From Bacteroidales bacterium (GTDB lineage: Bacteria > Bacteroidota > Bacteroidia > Bacteroidales > UBA4417), in contig JADJGZ010000013.1 in the NCBI GenBank assembly GCA_016707785.1, positions 62,001 to 126,000 of the forward strand: a DNA stretch of 64,000 nucleotides, written 5' to 3'. The notes under the pieces were generated by a model. That model had not been told where the DNA came from, did not search any database, and saw nothing but the letters and a program-made list of their open reading frames with translations. Positions within the stretch are counted from its first letter, which is position 1. Each line of letters begins with the position of its first letter. Positions 26,736 through 35,642 of the stretch are shown piece by piece. Made by a program: the position numbers and the translations under genes.

Positions 26736-27248
26736 TTATTCAGGAATATTGTATTTCTTACAAACTTCCAGATAACTCATCTGACGGAGTTCATTTGCAA
26801 AAGCCTCTTTTGCAGCAGTTGACTTGAGTGAATTATTGGAAGGAATAATGACAAACCTGAAGTAATAGTCAGTGGTTCCCGGCCTGTCTAAAGCATCTGA
26901 AGTAAATTCTATTTCTCCATAATCAGGGATCAGAAAATCCCAGTTAGCTCCAATGGCGTATGCAGGTAATGGCCTGACTGCTGAGGGATACAAATCACCA
27001 GGCAGACTGGTATATGCAAGTATTACACCTGCTTCCACAACACCCTCACTGATTGCATTATTAGCTACATTAAAATACCAGTCACCGGTTTCACCATTCC
27101 AGGCATTTGGGGTATACCATTGGGAATAGATCACATTTGCGTTGCCATCACGGCCATCCTGCCCTGCAGGACCTTCTTTCGCACATCCGATCCAAAATAG
27201 AGCAAGAAATAATAGGGCACTGGCTGCTAAACTTATTTTCGTTTTCAT
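26736..27248 (-). CDS. Small lipoprotein with collagen-like GPAGQDG motif
   Basis: 170 residues with a lipobox (WIGC, Cys22). The mature protein begins AKEGPAGQDGRDGNANV, a short collagen-like Gly-x-y stretch common at the start of Bacteroidota surface lipoproteins, then a domain with many aromatic residues and the C-terminal YLEVCKKYNIPE. No known catalytic motif is seen. It precedes the GH13 gene by 87 bases on the same strand. Function unknown. Confidence 0.75.
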   Translation of the reverse strand: MKTKISLAASALLFLALFWIGCAKEGPAGQDGRDGNANVIYSQWYTPNAWNGETGDWYFNVANNAISEGVVEAGVILAYTSLPGDLYPSAVRPLPAYAIGANWDFLIPDYGEIEFTSDALDRPGTTDYYFRFVIIPSNNSLKSTAAKEAFANELRQMSYLEVCKKYNIPE

Positions 27249-27464
27249 AACGTAAGAATTAATTAGGATAAAAAGTTAATCCTCAAAATTATTCAATTAT
27301 TATGCCATAAATGTGAAATATATTCAGACACCCGAAAATACTCTTATGGATGAACATAAGAAATCAACGATGAATGGGAAATCAGGGAACAGGCAATCCA
27401 ATTGGCCAAATTTATTGCGAAAAAATAGCGATGGTTCTGATTCACCATGTTGATTTATTCATGT

Positions 27465-27899
27465 TTACTTACCGTCTTTTAAAGAATCCATCCTGATCAG
27501 GTCAGAAATGGAAGTCTGTGCTAATTTTTCATAGGTATAATCCCTGATATCCTTAAAAACACGTTTAAGATTACAAGTAGTTTCATCCTTACAAAACTCA
27601 CATGGTTGATAGGCTTTTTCCGAAACACAGGGGACTAATGCTATAGGACCTTCAAAATGCCTTACCACCTGCGATAAATCAATATCCTCAGGTTTTCGGA
27701 TCATATAATAGCCTCCATTCTTTCCTAATTTACTGCCAAGCATGCCTAATTTCTTAAGATCAAGAAGAATTGCTTCAAGATATCTTTGTGGAATGTTCTC
27801 TGCTTTTGCTATCTCACTTATCATTATTGCACCCTTACCAACTTCCTTAGCCAGATAGGTTAAAGCCAGCATTGCATATCTTGTTTTTTGTGAAAGCAT
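27465..27899 (-). CDS. Rrf2-family transcriptional regulator with putative Fe-S cysteines
   Basis: 144 residues. The N-terminal winged helix has MLSQKTRYAMLALTYLA, ISEIAKAENIPQRYLEAIL and KLGKNGGYYM, which are Rrf2 hallmarks. Cys91, Cys100, Cys103 and Cys109 lie in the segment where IscR/NsrR-type members hold a [2Fe-2S] or [4Fe-4S] cluster, so this is probably an iron-sulfur or nitric-oxide sensing regulator. It is a lone gene, 110 bases downstream of the FNR-like regulator on the same strand. Confidence 0.92.
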   Translation of the reverse strand: MLSQKTRYAMLALTYLAKEVGKGAIMISEIAKAENIPQRYLEAILLDLKKLGMLGSKLGKNGGYYMIRKPEDIDLSQVVRHFEGPIALVPCVSEKAYQPCEFCKDETTCNLKRVFKDIRDYTYEKLAQTSISDLIRMDSLKDGK

Positions 27900-28009
27900 C
27901 TTTATCTGTTTAATATCATTACAAAATCTTTTGTCTAATCCTGCACCATTTAAATCTCGAATTTGTGATGCATTAATGAAACCTAAAAATCATGAATTAG
28001 TGTACCTGA

Positions 28010-28708
28010 TCAGCCATGTTTACTGATTTCCATCAACTTAGGGAGATTCAATATTTCAAGCTTCTTGCCTTCAAAAGAAATAATGCCTTCTTTATTCATT
28101 TTTGATAGGGTCGTAATGACATTTTCATGCGAACAGGCTGCAAATTCAGATATTTCTTTCTTGGTGAAGGATAGGGTAAAACTTGTACTCTTATAAACCT
28201 GGCTGGATAAGTATAACAATATATCTGCTACCCTTCCATTTACTTGTTTATGTGCAAGGCTTATAAAATTAAATATTGCTGATTTGAACATTTCCGTTGA
28301 TTCTTCGAACATCATAATAGAGTATTTACCATTATTCATCAGAAGTTTCTTCATTGCCTTACTATCAATGAGGCATGCTTCACAATCATCCAGGGCAACC
28401 AAGGAGAATAAATTGATCTCCTTAAAAAAAAGATTGGCCCCTCCTAACAGAATTGGACCGGCTACAATAGTGAGGATTACATTTTTACCGACCTCATTTT
28501 CAAAGTTGAACTTGACAATGCCCTTATGCAAATAGACCAGACTTGATGCTTTTGCCCCTTGTTTAAGAATAATTTCACCTTTCCTGAATAACAATTGCTG
28601 GGATGTTCGTCTGACCAGTTCAAAGTCCTCTGGTGTTATATATTTGCAACTTAAATTCCGAAATGTACATTGTGTACAATCATACCGGCTGTGATAGCTG
28701 TCAGTCAT
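28010..28708 (-). CDS. Crp/Fnr-family regulator with FNR-like cysteine pattern
   Basis: 232 residues. N-terminal Cys11, Cys14 and Cys21 (YDCTQCTFRNLSCKY) plus central Cys109/Cys112 (DDCEAC) resemble the four cluster ligands of FNR, suggesting an oxygen- or NO-labile [4Fe-4S] sensor. The cyclic-nucleotide-binding-like beta roll has LFRKGEIILKQGAKAS and YLHKGIVKF. The C-terminal winged helix is FTKKEISEFAACSHENVITTLSKM. An inverted repeat overlapping its own promoter (28776-28792) could be an autoregulatory site. Cluster binding is inference from cysteine spacing. Confidence 0.9.
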   Translation of the reverse strand: MTDSYHSRYDCTQCTFRNLSCKYITPEDFELVRRTSQQLLFRKGEIILKQGAKASSLVYLHKGIVKFNFENEVGKNVILTIVAGPILLGGANLFFKEINLFSLVALDDCEACLIDSKAMKKLLMNNGKYSIMMFEESTEMFKSAIFNFISLAHKQVNGRVADILLYLSSQVYKSTSFTLSFTKKEISEFAACSHENVITTLSKMNKEGIISFEGKKLEILNLPKLMEISKHG

Positions 28709-28769
28709 TTGAGAAGAAATTAAGATTCCAACCTATAAATTTTAATATTTAGGTATTGATTCTTTCATA

Positions 28770-28777
28770 CAAATGTA
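28770..28777 (-). promoter_or_regulatory. Candidate -7 element of the FNR-like regulator gene
   Basis: On the minus strand the sequence reads TACATTTG, matching TAnnTTTG, 62 bases before the start codon. Confidence 0.4.
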
Positions 28778-28792
28778 CGTAAACACGACGTA
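28776..28792. promoter_or_regulatory. Inverted repeat TACGT-N7-ACGTA, candidate operator
   Basis: Perfect 5-bp arms separated by 7 bases, overlapping the upstream edge of the regulator's promoter element. Dimeric Crp/Fnr proteins bind symmetric sites of this kind of size, though the half-site is not the enterobacterial TTGAT. Confidence 0.35.
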
Positions 28793-29086
28793 TATTAAGT
28801 ATATTTTTACCATGCGATAGTTTGATGGGAGGAATATTCCTTTATGGTATTTCTCTTAAGCCATTCTAAAGATTGATTATTTAAATAATTTTTTTCAGTT
28901 TGTTTGTAACCAATTGAAAGCTAGAGTTTTTATAGGTAAAACTGGGGGAAGTTGCAATTTTTTAAATGAGCATTTTCTTTGTCTGAGGCACATACGATTT
29001 AAAGACTGTTCTGAAATGACGAATTAGGGAAATCGGTTTGCTTTTGGTCACTATCGGACGCATAATTAATTCTCAATCCAACCAAG

Positions 29087-30041
29087 ATGAAAAAGTTCTA
29101 TTCAGGAATTGCAACATTATTTCTTTTTGTATCCATTTTGGTTATTGTGCCAGGATGTGAAAATAAAAAATCAAAAGGATACTATCTCGATCTCCGGTGC
29201 ATTTGCGCTTTATCCCCTTACTGTAAAATGGGCAGAAGAATACCAGAAAATCCACCCGGAAGTTTCCATTGATGTTTCTGCGGGTGGGGCAGGAAAAGGA
29301 ATGACAGATGTGCTTTCGGGAATGGTCGATCTGGCCATGTTTTCGCGTTCAGTTTCCCCGGAAGAGGTAGGAAAAGGGGCATGGAGTATATCTGTTTCCA
29401 GGGATGCTGTTGTGCCAATGGTAAATGTTTCAAATCCTCACCTTCAGGTTTTGAAAAAACGCGGGGTCAAACAATCAGAGTTCGAGCAGATATTCATTGA
29501 TAGGAAGATTGTTTCCTGGAACCAACTGATGAAAAATTCTGGTTCAGATAAAATCAGTGTGTTTACTCGTTCAGATGCTTGTGGTGCCGCTGAAATGTGG
29601 GGAAAGTACCTGGGGAAAAACCAGGAAAGCATTGAAGGAATTGGTGTTTTTGGTGATCCGGGAATGGCAGATGCAGTAAAAAAGGATCGCTTAGGCCTTG
29701 GCTATAATAATGTAATATATGCCTATGATATTAAATCCAGGAAATTCTATCCCGGACTTGAGGTGTTGCCAATTGATATCAATAATAATGAAATGATTGA
29801 CCCGGAGGAAGATTTCTATTCCAGCCTCGACTCTATCATGCTTGCAATAAGAGATGGAAGATATCCTGCCCCCCCGGCCAGGGACCTTTTCCTGATTTCA
29901 AAAGGAGAGCCCGTTAAACAATCGGTGAAAGATTTCCTTTTTTGGATACTTACAGAAGGCCAACAATTTGTACATGAAGCAGGCTATGTTCAGTTAAAAG
30001 ATGAGCAGATAGAAACGGAGAAATCCCGCTTGAACAAATAA
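29087..30041 (+). CDS. PstS-like phosphate-type substrate-binding lipoprotein, frameshifted near the N-terminus
   Basis: The first frame (29087) gives a lipoprotein signal MKKFYSGIATLFLF to VPGCENKKSK, then derails. The second frame (+1) carries DTISISGAFALYPLTVKWAEE, VSAGGAGKGM and DLAMFSRSVSPEE, the phosphate-binding PstS pattern, through to 30041. One surplus base in the A-rich run at about 29162-29178 explains the break; removing it joins the frames into about 317 residues. An alternative ATG at 29109 would lack a signal peptide and is unlikely to be the real start. A porin gene follows 12 bases later; no pstC, pstA or pstB is visible nearby. Confidence 0.82.
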
Positions 30042-30053
30042 AATACTCGGGTC

Positions 30054-31340
30054 ATGCGTAATCGTTTCGTTTTTTTAGTCCTCATGGTTTGTTGCTTACA
30101 GCTCCTACTTAATGCACAATCCCCATCTGCCCAAACCCTGGATTCGCTGTCAAAGGAGATAAGTAAGATTTCTAACGCTCTTCAGAATCTGGAGAAAATT
30201 AAGATCTCAGGATATATACAAGCTCAATATCAGTGGGCTGATACCCTGGGATCCAGATCATTCAACGGTGGAGATTTCCCTAAAACCTCTGCTCAACGAT
30301 TCATGGTGCGTAGGGGGTATTTCAAGTTAGCTTATTCTGGTTTGAATGCTTCCTATGTTCTTCAGTTCAATGTGAATGAAAAGGGTTTTTCTGTACGAGA
30401 TGCATATTTTAATCTGAAAGAGCCCTGGCTGAAATCATTTATGCTGACCGGAGGCATTTTCTACCGTCCTTTCGGCTGTGAATTGACTTATCCTACGAAC
30501 CAAAGGGAAACTCCTGAATTGGCCAGGGTTACACAGACACTTTTTCCCGGTGAACGTGATCTGGGAGCTGCTGTTACTTTCCAGGCACCCCGGGAATCTG
30601 CCTTACACCCGTTGAAAATCGATGCCGGATTATTTGCAGGGAATGGAACATCAGCAGAAACGGATGATAAGCTTGATTTCATCGGTAGAATTGGATGGGA
30701 AGATGTGATTTCAAAAGGTAAACTGATTTATAGCGGTGGTTTTTCGTTTTACAACGGATCCATTTATCAGTCGAAAAAGCAGGTTTACCAAATGGAATCT
30801 GTGAATGAAATTCCTTTGTTTACCCAGGTATTGACTGATACCATACCTGGCAACTATCAAAAGAGACAATATCTTGGTTTCGACGCATCCATAGCATGGG
30901 AACATTTATTGGGAAAAACCAGGTTGAGATTCGACTACATGACAGGTATTCAGCCGGGAGCAGATACTTCAAGTATGAGTCCTACCGAGAAAATCGGTGC
31001 TCCCATTTATAACAGGGATTTTCAGGGTATAGTGATATATTTTATCCACAATTTCCCGGGATCCATACATTCCTTTGTTATTAAATATGATTCATATGAT
31101 CCTAATAAAGGGGTCAGTGGCGATCAGATAGGTTTAGCTTCTATAGTGGGTAAAACTACGAATGCAACGGATTTATCCTATACAACCTGGGGGTTTGGTT
31201 ATTTTGCAGATATAAATAAAAATCTTAGGCTCACAGCTTATTACGACCTGGTAAGAAATGAGAAAAGTAAGTACCTGTCCAAATATAGTGGAGATGTTAA
31301 GGACAACATCTTTACCTTAAGGGTTCAGTATAAATTCTGA
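30054..31340 (+). CDS. OprO/OprP-like phosphate-selective porin
   Basis: 428 residues with a signal peptide ending near LLNAQ. A short coiled-coil (SLSKEISKISNALQNLEKIK) precedes the barrel, which starts ISGYIQAQYQW and includes FMVRRGYFKLAYSG and AYFNLKEPWL, typical of the phosphate-selective porin O/P family; it ends in an aromatic residue (LRVQYKF). It lies 12 bases after the PstS-like gene, so the pair probably takes up phosphate or a related oxyanion across the outer membrane. Its last 29 bases overlap the convergent lpxH gene. Confidence 0.9.
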   Translation: MRNRFVFLVLMVCCLQLLLNAQSPSAQTLDSLSKEISKISNALQNLEKIKISGYIQAQYQWADTLGSRSFNGGDFPKTSAQRFMVRRGYFKLAYSGLNASYVLQFNVNEKGFSVRDAYFNLKEPWLKSFMLTGGIFYRPFGCELTYPTNQRETPELARVTQTLFPGERDLGAAVTFQAPRESALHPLKIDAGLFAGNGTSAETDDKLDFIGRIGWEDVISKGKLIYSGGFSFYNGSIYQSKKQVYQMESVNEIPLFTQVLTDTIPGNYQKRQYLGFDASIAWEHLLGKTRLRFDYMTGIQPGADTSSMSPTEKIGAPIYNRDFQGIVIYFIHNFPGSIHSFVIKYDSYDPNKGVSGDQIGLASIVGKTTNATDLSYTTWGFGYFADINKNLRLTAYYDLVRNEKSKYLSKYSGDVKDNIFTLRVQYKF

Positions 31341-32133
31341 GTAAGCCTTGATTCTTTGAGGGTAATGGGACTTTCTTAGGAGGGTCCCATGTATTTTTAA
31401 TCTCTACCATATTCCCGTCAAATTGTGCATAGGTAAAGTGAATCACCCAATCGCCCAGAATAACACAACTCGCTTTTTCGGAAACAGGTATGATTTGCGG
31501 GATATGTACATGACCGAATACAAAGTAGTCAATGGATGGATCGCTTGCAGCTCTCTCCTTACTGAAAATAATTATAGGTTGCCTGGCCACATCACTGCTT
31601 TTCTTCATTTCCAAGCCTTCCTTCAGGATTTTGGTAAGCCGGCTTCTCCTTGAGAAATAGGACCCCAGTCTTGTACCTATATCTGGATGAATCCATCGAT
31701 AAAGAAATTGGTTAACCCGATTCTCAAAAACCTTCTTAAGGAATTTATATCCATTATCTCCAGGGCCAATTCCATCACCATGGGACAGAAAAAATGTTTT
31801 CCCTTCCAACTGATGGATTTCACCTTCTCTGTGCAGGATTACTCCCAATTCTTTCTCAAGGTAATCAAAGGCCCATATATCATGATTTCCCCGAAAGAGA
31901 TGAATCTCGATACCTGAATCTACAATTTCAGCAAGTTTTCCCAGCAGCCTGGCATATCCTTTTGGAATGACTGTTTTATACTCAAACCAAAAATCGAAAA
32001 GGTCCCCCATCAAATAGATAGCAGTTGCATCTTTTCTAATTCCTTCAAGCCATTGGACCAGTAGCTTTTCCCTTTTGAGACTGCCTTGATGGTCGGGGAT
32101 GCCTAAGTGAAAGTCACTTGCAAAATAAATCAT
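31312..32133 (-). CDS. lpxH: UDP-2,3-diacylglucosamine diphosphatase LpxH-like
   Basis: 273 residues, calcineurin-like metallophosphoesterase. Metal-binding blocks are ASDFHLG, MGDLFDFW, FRGNHDIW, LSHGDGIG and FGHVHIP. The LpxH group hydrolyses UDP-2,3-diacylglucosamine to lipid X in lipid A synthesis at the inner-membrane surface. The length is somewhat above E. coli LpxH (240), as usual in Bacteroidota. kdsB and lpxK elsewhere in the window belong to the same pathway. Confidence 0.9.
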   Translation of the reverse strand: MIYFASDFHLGIPDHQGSLKREKLLVQWLEGIRKDATAIYLMGDLFDFWFEYKTVIPKGYARLLGKLAEIVDSGIEIHLFRGNHDIWAFDYLEKELGVILHREGEIHQLEGKTFFLSHGDGIGPGDNGYKFLKKVFENRVNQFLYRWIHPDIGTRLGSYFSRRSRLTKILKEGLEMKKSSDVARQPIIIFSKERAASDPSIDYFVFGHVHIPQIIPVSEKASCVILGDWVIHFTYAQFDGNMVEIKNTWDPPKKVPLPSKNQGLLRIYTEPLR

Positions 32134-32164
32134 AGGTTTTATAGGTCGGGGGTTTCAAAGATAA

Positions 32165-33343
32165 TCATTCCTTTTCAACCAGATGCTTGTTGAGGTAAAG
32201 TCGCAATTCACGGGGTGAAAGTCCAGAGTTCAGGAAGTTTGCATTTTTATCAATCAGGATTGTGGTAGGAAGTGCTTTAACCCCTAATGCTGATGCATAT
32301 CCTGAGTTTAAACCTTTGGGATCATTTACCTGTATCCATTTCATCCTGTCCCTGCGGAGAGCTTCCAACCATGCCGACTTTTCCTGGTCAAGAGAAATAG
32401 CATATATCTCAAATCCTTTTGGGTGATATTCCTCATAAATTGAATTGAGTTCCAGGTTCATTTGCCTGCATGTTGTGCTCCATGAAACCCAGAGATAAAC
32501 AAGCGTGATTTTAGCATCTGCCGGTGAAAGCAATTTTTCGGATCCTGAAGGGCCAGGTAAAGTGATTGTGGAAAATAGTTTTGTTGAGATTGCAGTGCCA
32601 GACTCATTTTCATTGGTTCCTTTTTGTTTCCGGATTTCTTCGAGTTTGGAATGATAAGCCAGGTAATGAGGATTGGCGGCATAATTCACCTTAAGACTGC
32701 TGTCGATATGTTCAAATACTGAAAATTCATGAAAGGGCGAGAGAGAAGGAAGCCGGCCTGAATTCCTGTTTAAGACCAGGATGGATGCCAGGGATGAGGC
32801 ATTCTGTTTAACAAATTCCCTTGTTTGCGCGATATGATTTTCTGCTATTGAATAAAAAATAGAGTCCAGTTCCTTCTTGATAAAAAGAAAATCTGGGGAG
32901 GATTGATAATCTTTTAATATGACTCCTAAAGAATCCAATAGAAACTCATTTCGCGCTTCGAGCCACAAATATTCCTGGAAAACCCGGGAATTTACTGAAC
33001 CTTCGATGTTATAGAGCATACGGTTCAAAGTGTCCGATTCCGAAAGTTCAATCTGTTCTCCTTGCCCGGTGATCAGGGTAATCAAGGGAGTATTCCCTTT
33101 CCTGATAATGAAAATACCCATACTATCAGGTTTGAAGTTGATACTGAAACCCCCATCTTTACCCGTTCTGAAACTCATAATATATCTCAGACTGTCGGGG
33201 AAGACTTCCATAAGTTGAAGCTCCGTTCTTCTCAAATCGCTGAAATTGCCAATGATGCTTACACTCTCCGGATCCTTCCTGTTGCAGGATAACAAAGCCA
33301 GAACCAGCAAAAAACAAATAACTCCAGGATTTCTTCCCCGCAT
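32165..33343 (-). CDS. TlpA-like thioredoxin-fold lipoprotein with DUF4369 domain, first active-site Cys missing
   Basis: 392 residues with lipobox LLSC (Cys20). An N-terminal DUF4369-like domain (about 27-110) precedes a helical linker and a C-terminal AhpC/TSA-redoxin domain (about 255-390) with cis-Pro in ALPTTILID. Where active relatives have WCxxC, this protein has W-S-T-T-C (288-292): Ser289 replaces the nucleophilic Cys while Cys292 remains. It is therefore unlikely to cycle a normal CXXC disulfide and may be a scaffold or single-Cys thiol protein. It is probably anchored in the envelope. The lpxH gene is 31 bases downstream. Confidence 0.88.
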   Translation of the reverse strand: MRGRNPGVICFLLVLALLSCNRKDPESVSIIGNFSDLRRTELQLMEVFPDSLRYIMSFRTGKDGGFSINFKPDSMGIFIIRKGNTPLITLITGQGEQIELSESDTLNRMLYNIEGSVNSRVFQEYLWLEARNEFLLDSLGVILKDYQSSPDFLFIKKELDSIFYSIAENHIAQTREFVKQNASSLASILVLNRNSGRLPSLSPFHEFSVFEHIDSSLKVNYAANPHYLAYHSKLEEIRKQKGTNENESGTAISTKLFSTITLPGPSGSEKLLSPADAKITLVYLWVSWSTTCRQMNLELNSIYEEYHPKGFEIYAISLDQEKSAWLEALRRDRMKWIQVNDPKGLNSGYASALGVKALPTTILIDKNANFLNSGLSPRELRLYLNKHLVEKE

Positions 33344-33459
33344 TTGATCAATTTTAAATAAGAGAGGTCAAATTTCGCAATTATGCTTGAATTTGGAGGT
33401 ACTTTTCCTTTACGATTCCAGTTTAAGAGAATTTAACAATGCTAAATCATAATCTGGAT

Positions 33460-33467
33460 TACATTTG
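33460..33467 (+). promoter_or_regulatory. Candidate -7 element TACATTTG
   Basis: TACATTTG lies 22 bases before the start of the small hypothetical gene at 33490, matching TAnnTTTG. No clear -33 box. Confidence 0.4.
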
Positions 33468-33489
33468 TTATTGAAAGCATTTCTTCATT

Positions 33490-33993
33490 ATGAAAGTAAG
33501 TTTATCGGCACTTTTAATCATTCTATTAAGCTGTATCCTGGCCCGGGGGTTTTCACAACCCAACCTGGTATTGTCCAAACCAGGAAGTACAAAACATTAC
33601 TTTTACCAGGTAGGGGATAGGTTCAGTTATCGTGACAGGGTTTCCGGGGAAAAGCACTCCGGTGTGATCATTATTTTAAATGATAGTACTGTTGAACTAT
33701 CGAGGGCCCCAAGGATTAATATTGCAAATATTGACCGGATATACAGGACCCGGCATTTCCTGGCTCAGTCAGCCGGTGCAGGAGTGGTTGTATTAGGGAT
33801 CTATTTTCCGATCAGTGTAATTAACAGGGCAATACAGCAGCAGCATCCAATCATTGATGACGACATGCTGATTGTGAATGGCACTATGCTGGCTGTAAGC
33901 GGTGTTTCCTGGGTTTTTCTCATTAAAAGGCTTAAAATCGGTGACCCCTGGAAACTGCAGGTGCTGGATTTCGGGAAACCGATTTATGATTAA
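33490..33993 (+). CDS. Hypothetical exported or membrane protein
   Basis: 167 residues. A signal peptide (MKVSLSALLIILLSCILARGFSQ) is followed by a soluble stretch with YFYQVGDRFSYRDRVSG and two hydrophobic segments at about 93-112 and 130-149. I do not recognise a family. It has its own candidate promoter and ends 12 bases before the convergent yifB-like gene. Confidence 0.7.
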   Translation: MKVSLSALLIILLSCILARGFSQPNLVLSKPGSTKHYFYQVGDRFSYRDRVSGEKHSGVIIILNDSTVELSRAPRINIANIDRIYRTRHFLAQSAGAGVVVLGIYFPISVINRAIQQQHPIIDDDMLIVNGTMLAVSGVSWVFLIKRLKIGDPWKLQVLDFGKPIYD

Positions 33994-34005
33994 TTTTTAT
34001 ATGGA

Positions 34006-35544
34006 TTATCCTCCCCAGTTTTCCCTGTCGAGGCTTCTGTAATGGATGGCTTCTGCCAGGTGATCGGTGCGGATACCGGGACTTGCGTCCAGGTCAGCAA
34101 TGGTTCTTGCAACTTTCAAAATACGATCATAAGCTCTGGCAGAAAGATTTAGCTTTTCCATTGCATTTTTCAACAATATTTGACCATCCTCTCCTATTTG
34201 GCAATAAGTCCGAAACAGTTTGCTGTTAATCTGTGCATTACAGTATATCCCTTTAGAATCAGAGAACCTTTCTTCCTGAATCTGCCTGGCTTCCACCACT
34301 CTTTGCCGGATACTTTCACTTTTTTCTGATGATCGCAAGCTGCTTAGTTCCCTAAAAGGTACAGGAACCACTTCTACATGGATATCAATCCTGTCCAGGA
34401 GGGGGCCACTGATTTTATTGAGGTACTTTTGTACAATGCCAGGGCCGCAAACGCATTCTTTCTCAGGATGATTATAGTAACCGCAGGGACAAGGATTCAT
34501 TGCAGCGATAAGCATAAAACTTGCAGGGTAGGTAACACTAAACCGGGCCCTTGAAATAGTAACAATCCGGTCTTCCAGGGGTTGTCGAAGTACCTCAAGC
34601 ACTGTTCGTTTAAATTCCGGTAATTCATCAAGGAACAGAACTCCATTATTCGCCAGGGAAATTTCTCCTGGCTGAGGACTCCCTCCTCCGCCAACCAAAG
34701 CAACATCACTAATCGTATGGTGAGGGTTCCGGAAGGGGCGGACAGAGACCAGTGACACTTCATTATCCATTTTACCTGCTACTGAATGAATCTTTGTTGT
34801 TTCCAGGGCTTCATGCAGGTTAAGTGGCGGAAGAATAGACGGGATTCTTTTGGCCAGCATTGTTTTTCCTGAACCCGGGGGCCCTATCAGGATTACGTTA
34901 TGCCCTCCGGCAGCTGCAATTTCCAGGGCCCGTTTAATGTTTTCCTGTCCTTTTACTTCCGAAAAATCGAATTCATAGTCATTTAAATGCGCATCAAATG
35001 CATCTTTTGTATCTATAATGACCGGTTCGAGTGTTAGATTGCCTTCCAGAAATCCAATTACATCCCTTAGGTTATCGACTCCATAAACTTTGATATCATT
35101 TACAAAGGCTGCTTCCCTGGCATTTTCTTTCGGGAGTATAAATCCTGTGAATCCCTTGTCCCTGGCCTCAATAGCAATTGGTAAGGCTCCACGGATAGGT
35201 TGGATGCTTCCATCTAGTGATAACTCGCCCATAATGATATACTTGTCTAAAAAATCTGTTTTGAGTTGCTCTGAGGCCGCCAACATTCCCAGAGCAATAG
35301 GCAGATCATAAGCCGATCCTTCTTTCCTGATGTCAGCCGGTGCCATATTTATAGTAATTTTTTTGTGTGGGATTTTATACCCGATGTTGATAATTGCAGC
35401 CTCAATTCTTTGATGGCTTTCCTTGACCGCATTATCGGGCAAGCCGACCATTGCAAACTGGATTCCCTGATCAACATTGACCTCGATGGTTATGGTTGTG
35501 GCACCAATTCCCTGGATGGCACAGCCGTATGATTTTACTAGCAT
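34006..35544 (-). CDS. YifB/ComM-family Mg-chelatase-like AAA+ ATPase
   Basis: 512 residues. The N-terminal ChlI-like domain (DQGIQFAMVGLPDNAVKES) precedes an AAA+ domain with Walker A GPPGSGKTML and Walker B VLFLDELPEF, and a C-terminal Mg_chelatase domain ending in IADLDASPGI and EAIHYRSLDR. A CPCGYYNHPEKECVCGPG cysteine cluster sits after the sensor region, as in ComM. ComM helicases promote branch migration during natural transformation; whether this organism is competent is unknown. Normal family length. Confidence 0.94.
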   Translation of the reverse strand: MLVKSYGCAIQGIGATTITIEVNVDQGIQFAMVGLPDNAVKESHQRIEAAIINIGYKIPHKKITINMAPADIRKEGSAYDLPIALGMLAASEQLKTDFLDKYIIMGELSLDGSIQPIRGALPIAIEARDKGFTGFILPKENAREAAFVNDIKVYGVDNLRDVIGFLEGNLTLEPVIIDTKDAFDAHLNDYEFDFSEVKGQENIKRALEIAAAGGHNVILIGPPGSGKTMLAKRIPSILPPLNLHEALETTKIHSVAGKMDNEVSLVSVRPFRNPHHTISDVALVGGGGSPQPGEISLANNGVLFLDELPEFKRTVLEVLRQPLEDRIVTISRARFSVTYPASFMLIAAMNPCPCGYYNHPEKECVCGPGIVQKYLNKISGPLLDRIDIHVEVVPVPFRELSSLRSSEKSESIRQRVVEARQIQEERFSDSKGIYCNAQINSKLFRTYCQIGEDGQILLKNAMEKLNLSARAYDRILKVARTIADLDASPGIRTDHLAEAIHYRSLDRENWGG

Positions 35545-35642
35545 AGAAAATAATTAATTATGTTTAATATGAAAATTGTAAGTTACTTTGTGGTGTTGAA
35601 CAAATGAATAGATGAGGGGTTATTACTTTACAATTAAACGCC

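Larger units (their letters stand above)
28709..29086. other. Divergent intergenic region upstream of FNR-like regulator and PstS-like gene
   Basis: 378 bases, AT-rich. It contains the minus-strand promoter element and inverted repeat near 28770-28792. I see no coding frame, tRNA or riboswitch-like structure. Confidence 0.5.

Noticed and set aside
28709..29086. tRNA or riboswitch in the longest divergent spacer
   Set aside because: No cloverleaf, TPsiC-like GGTTCGA or recognised riboswitch core was found on either strand.
29087..29272. Separate 61-residue lipoprotein
   Set aside because: After the lipobox the residues turn non-lipoprotein-like while the +1 frame carries PstS hallmarks, so it is the start of the frameshifted gene.
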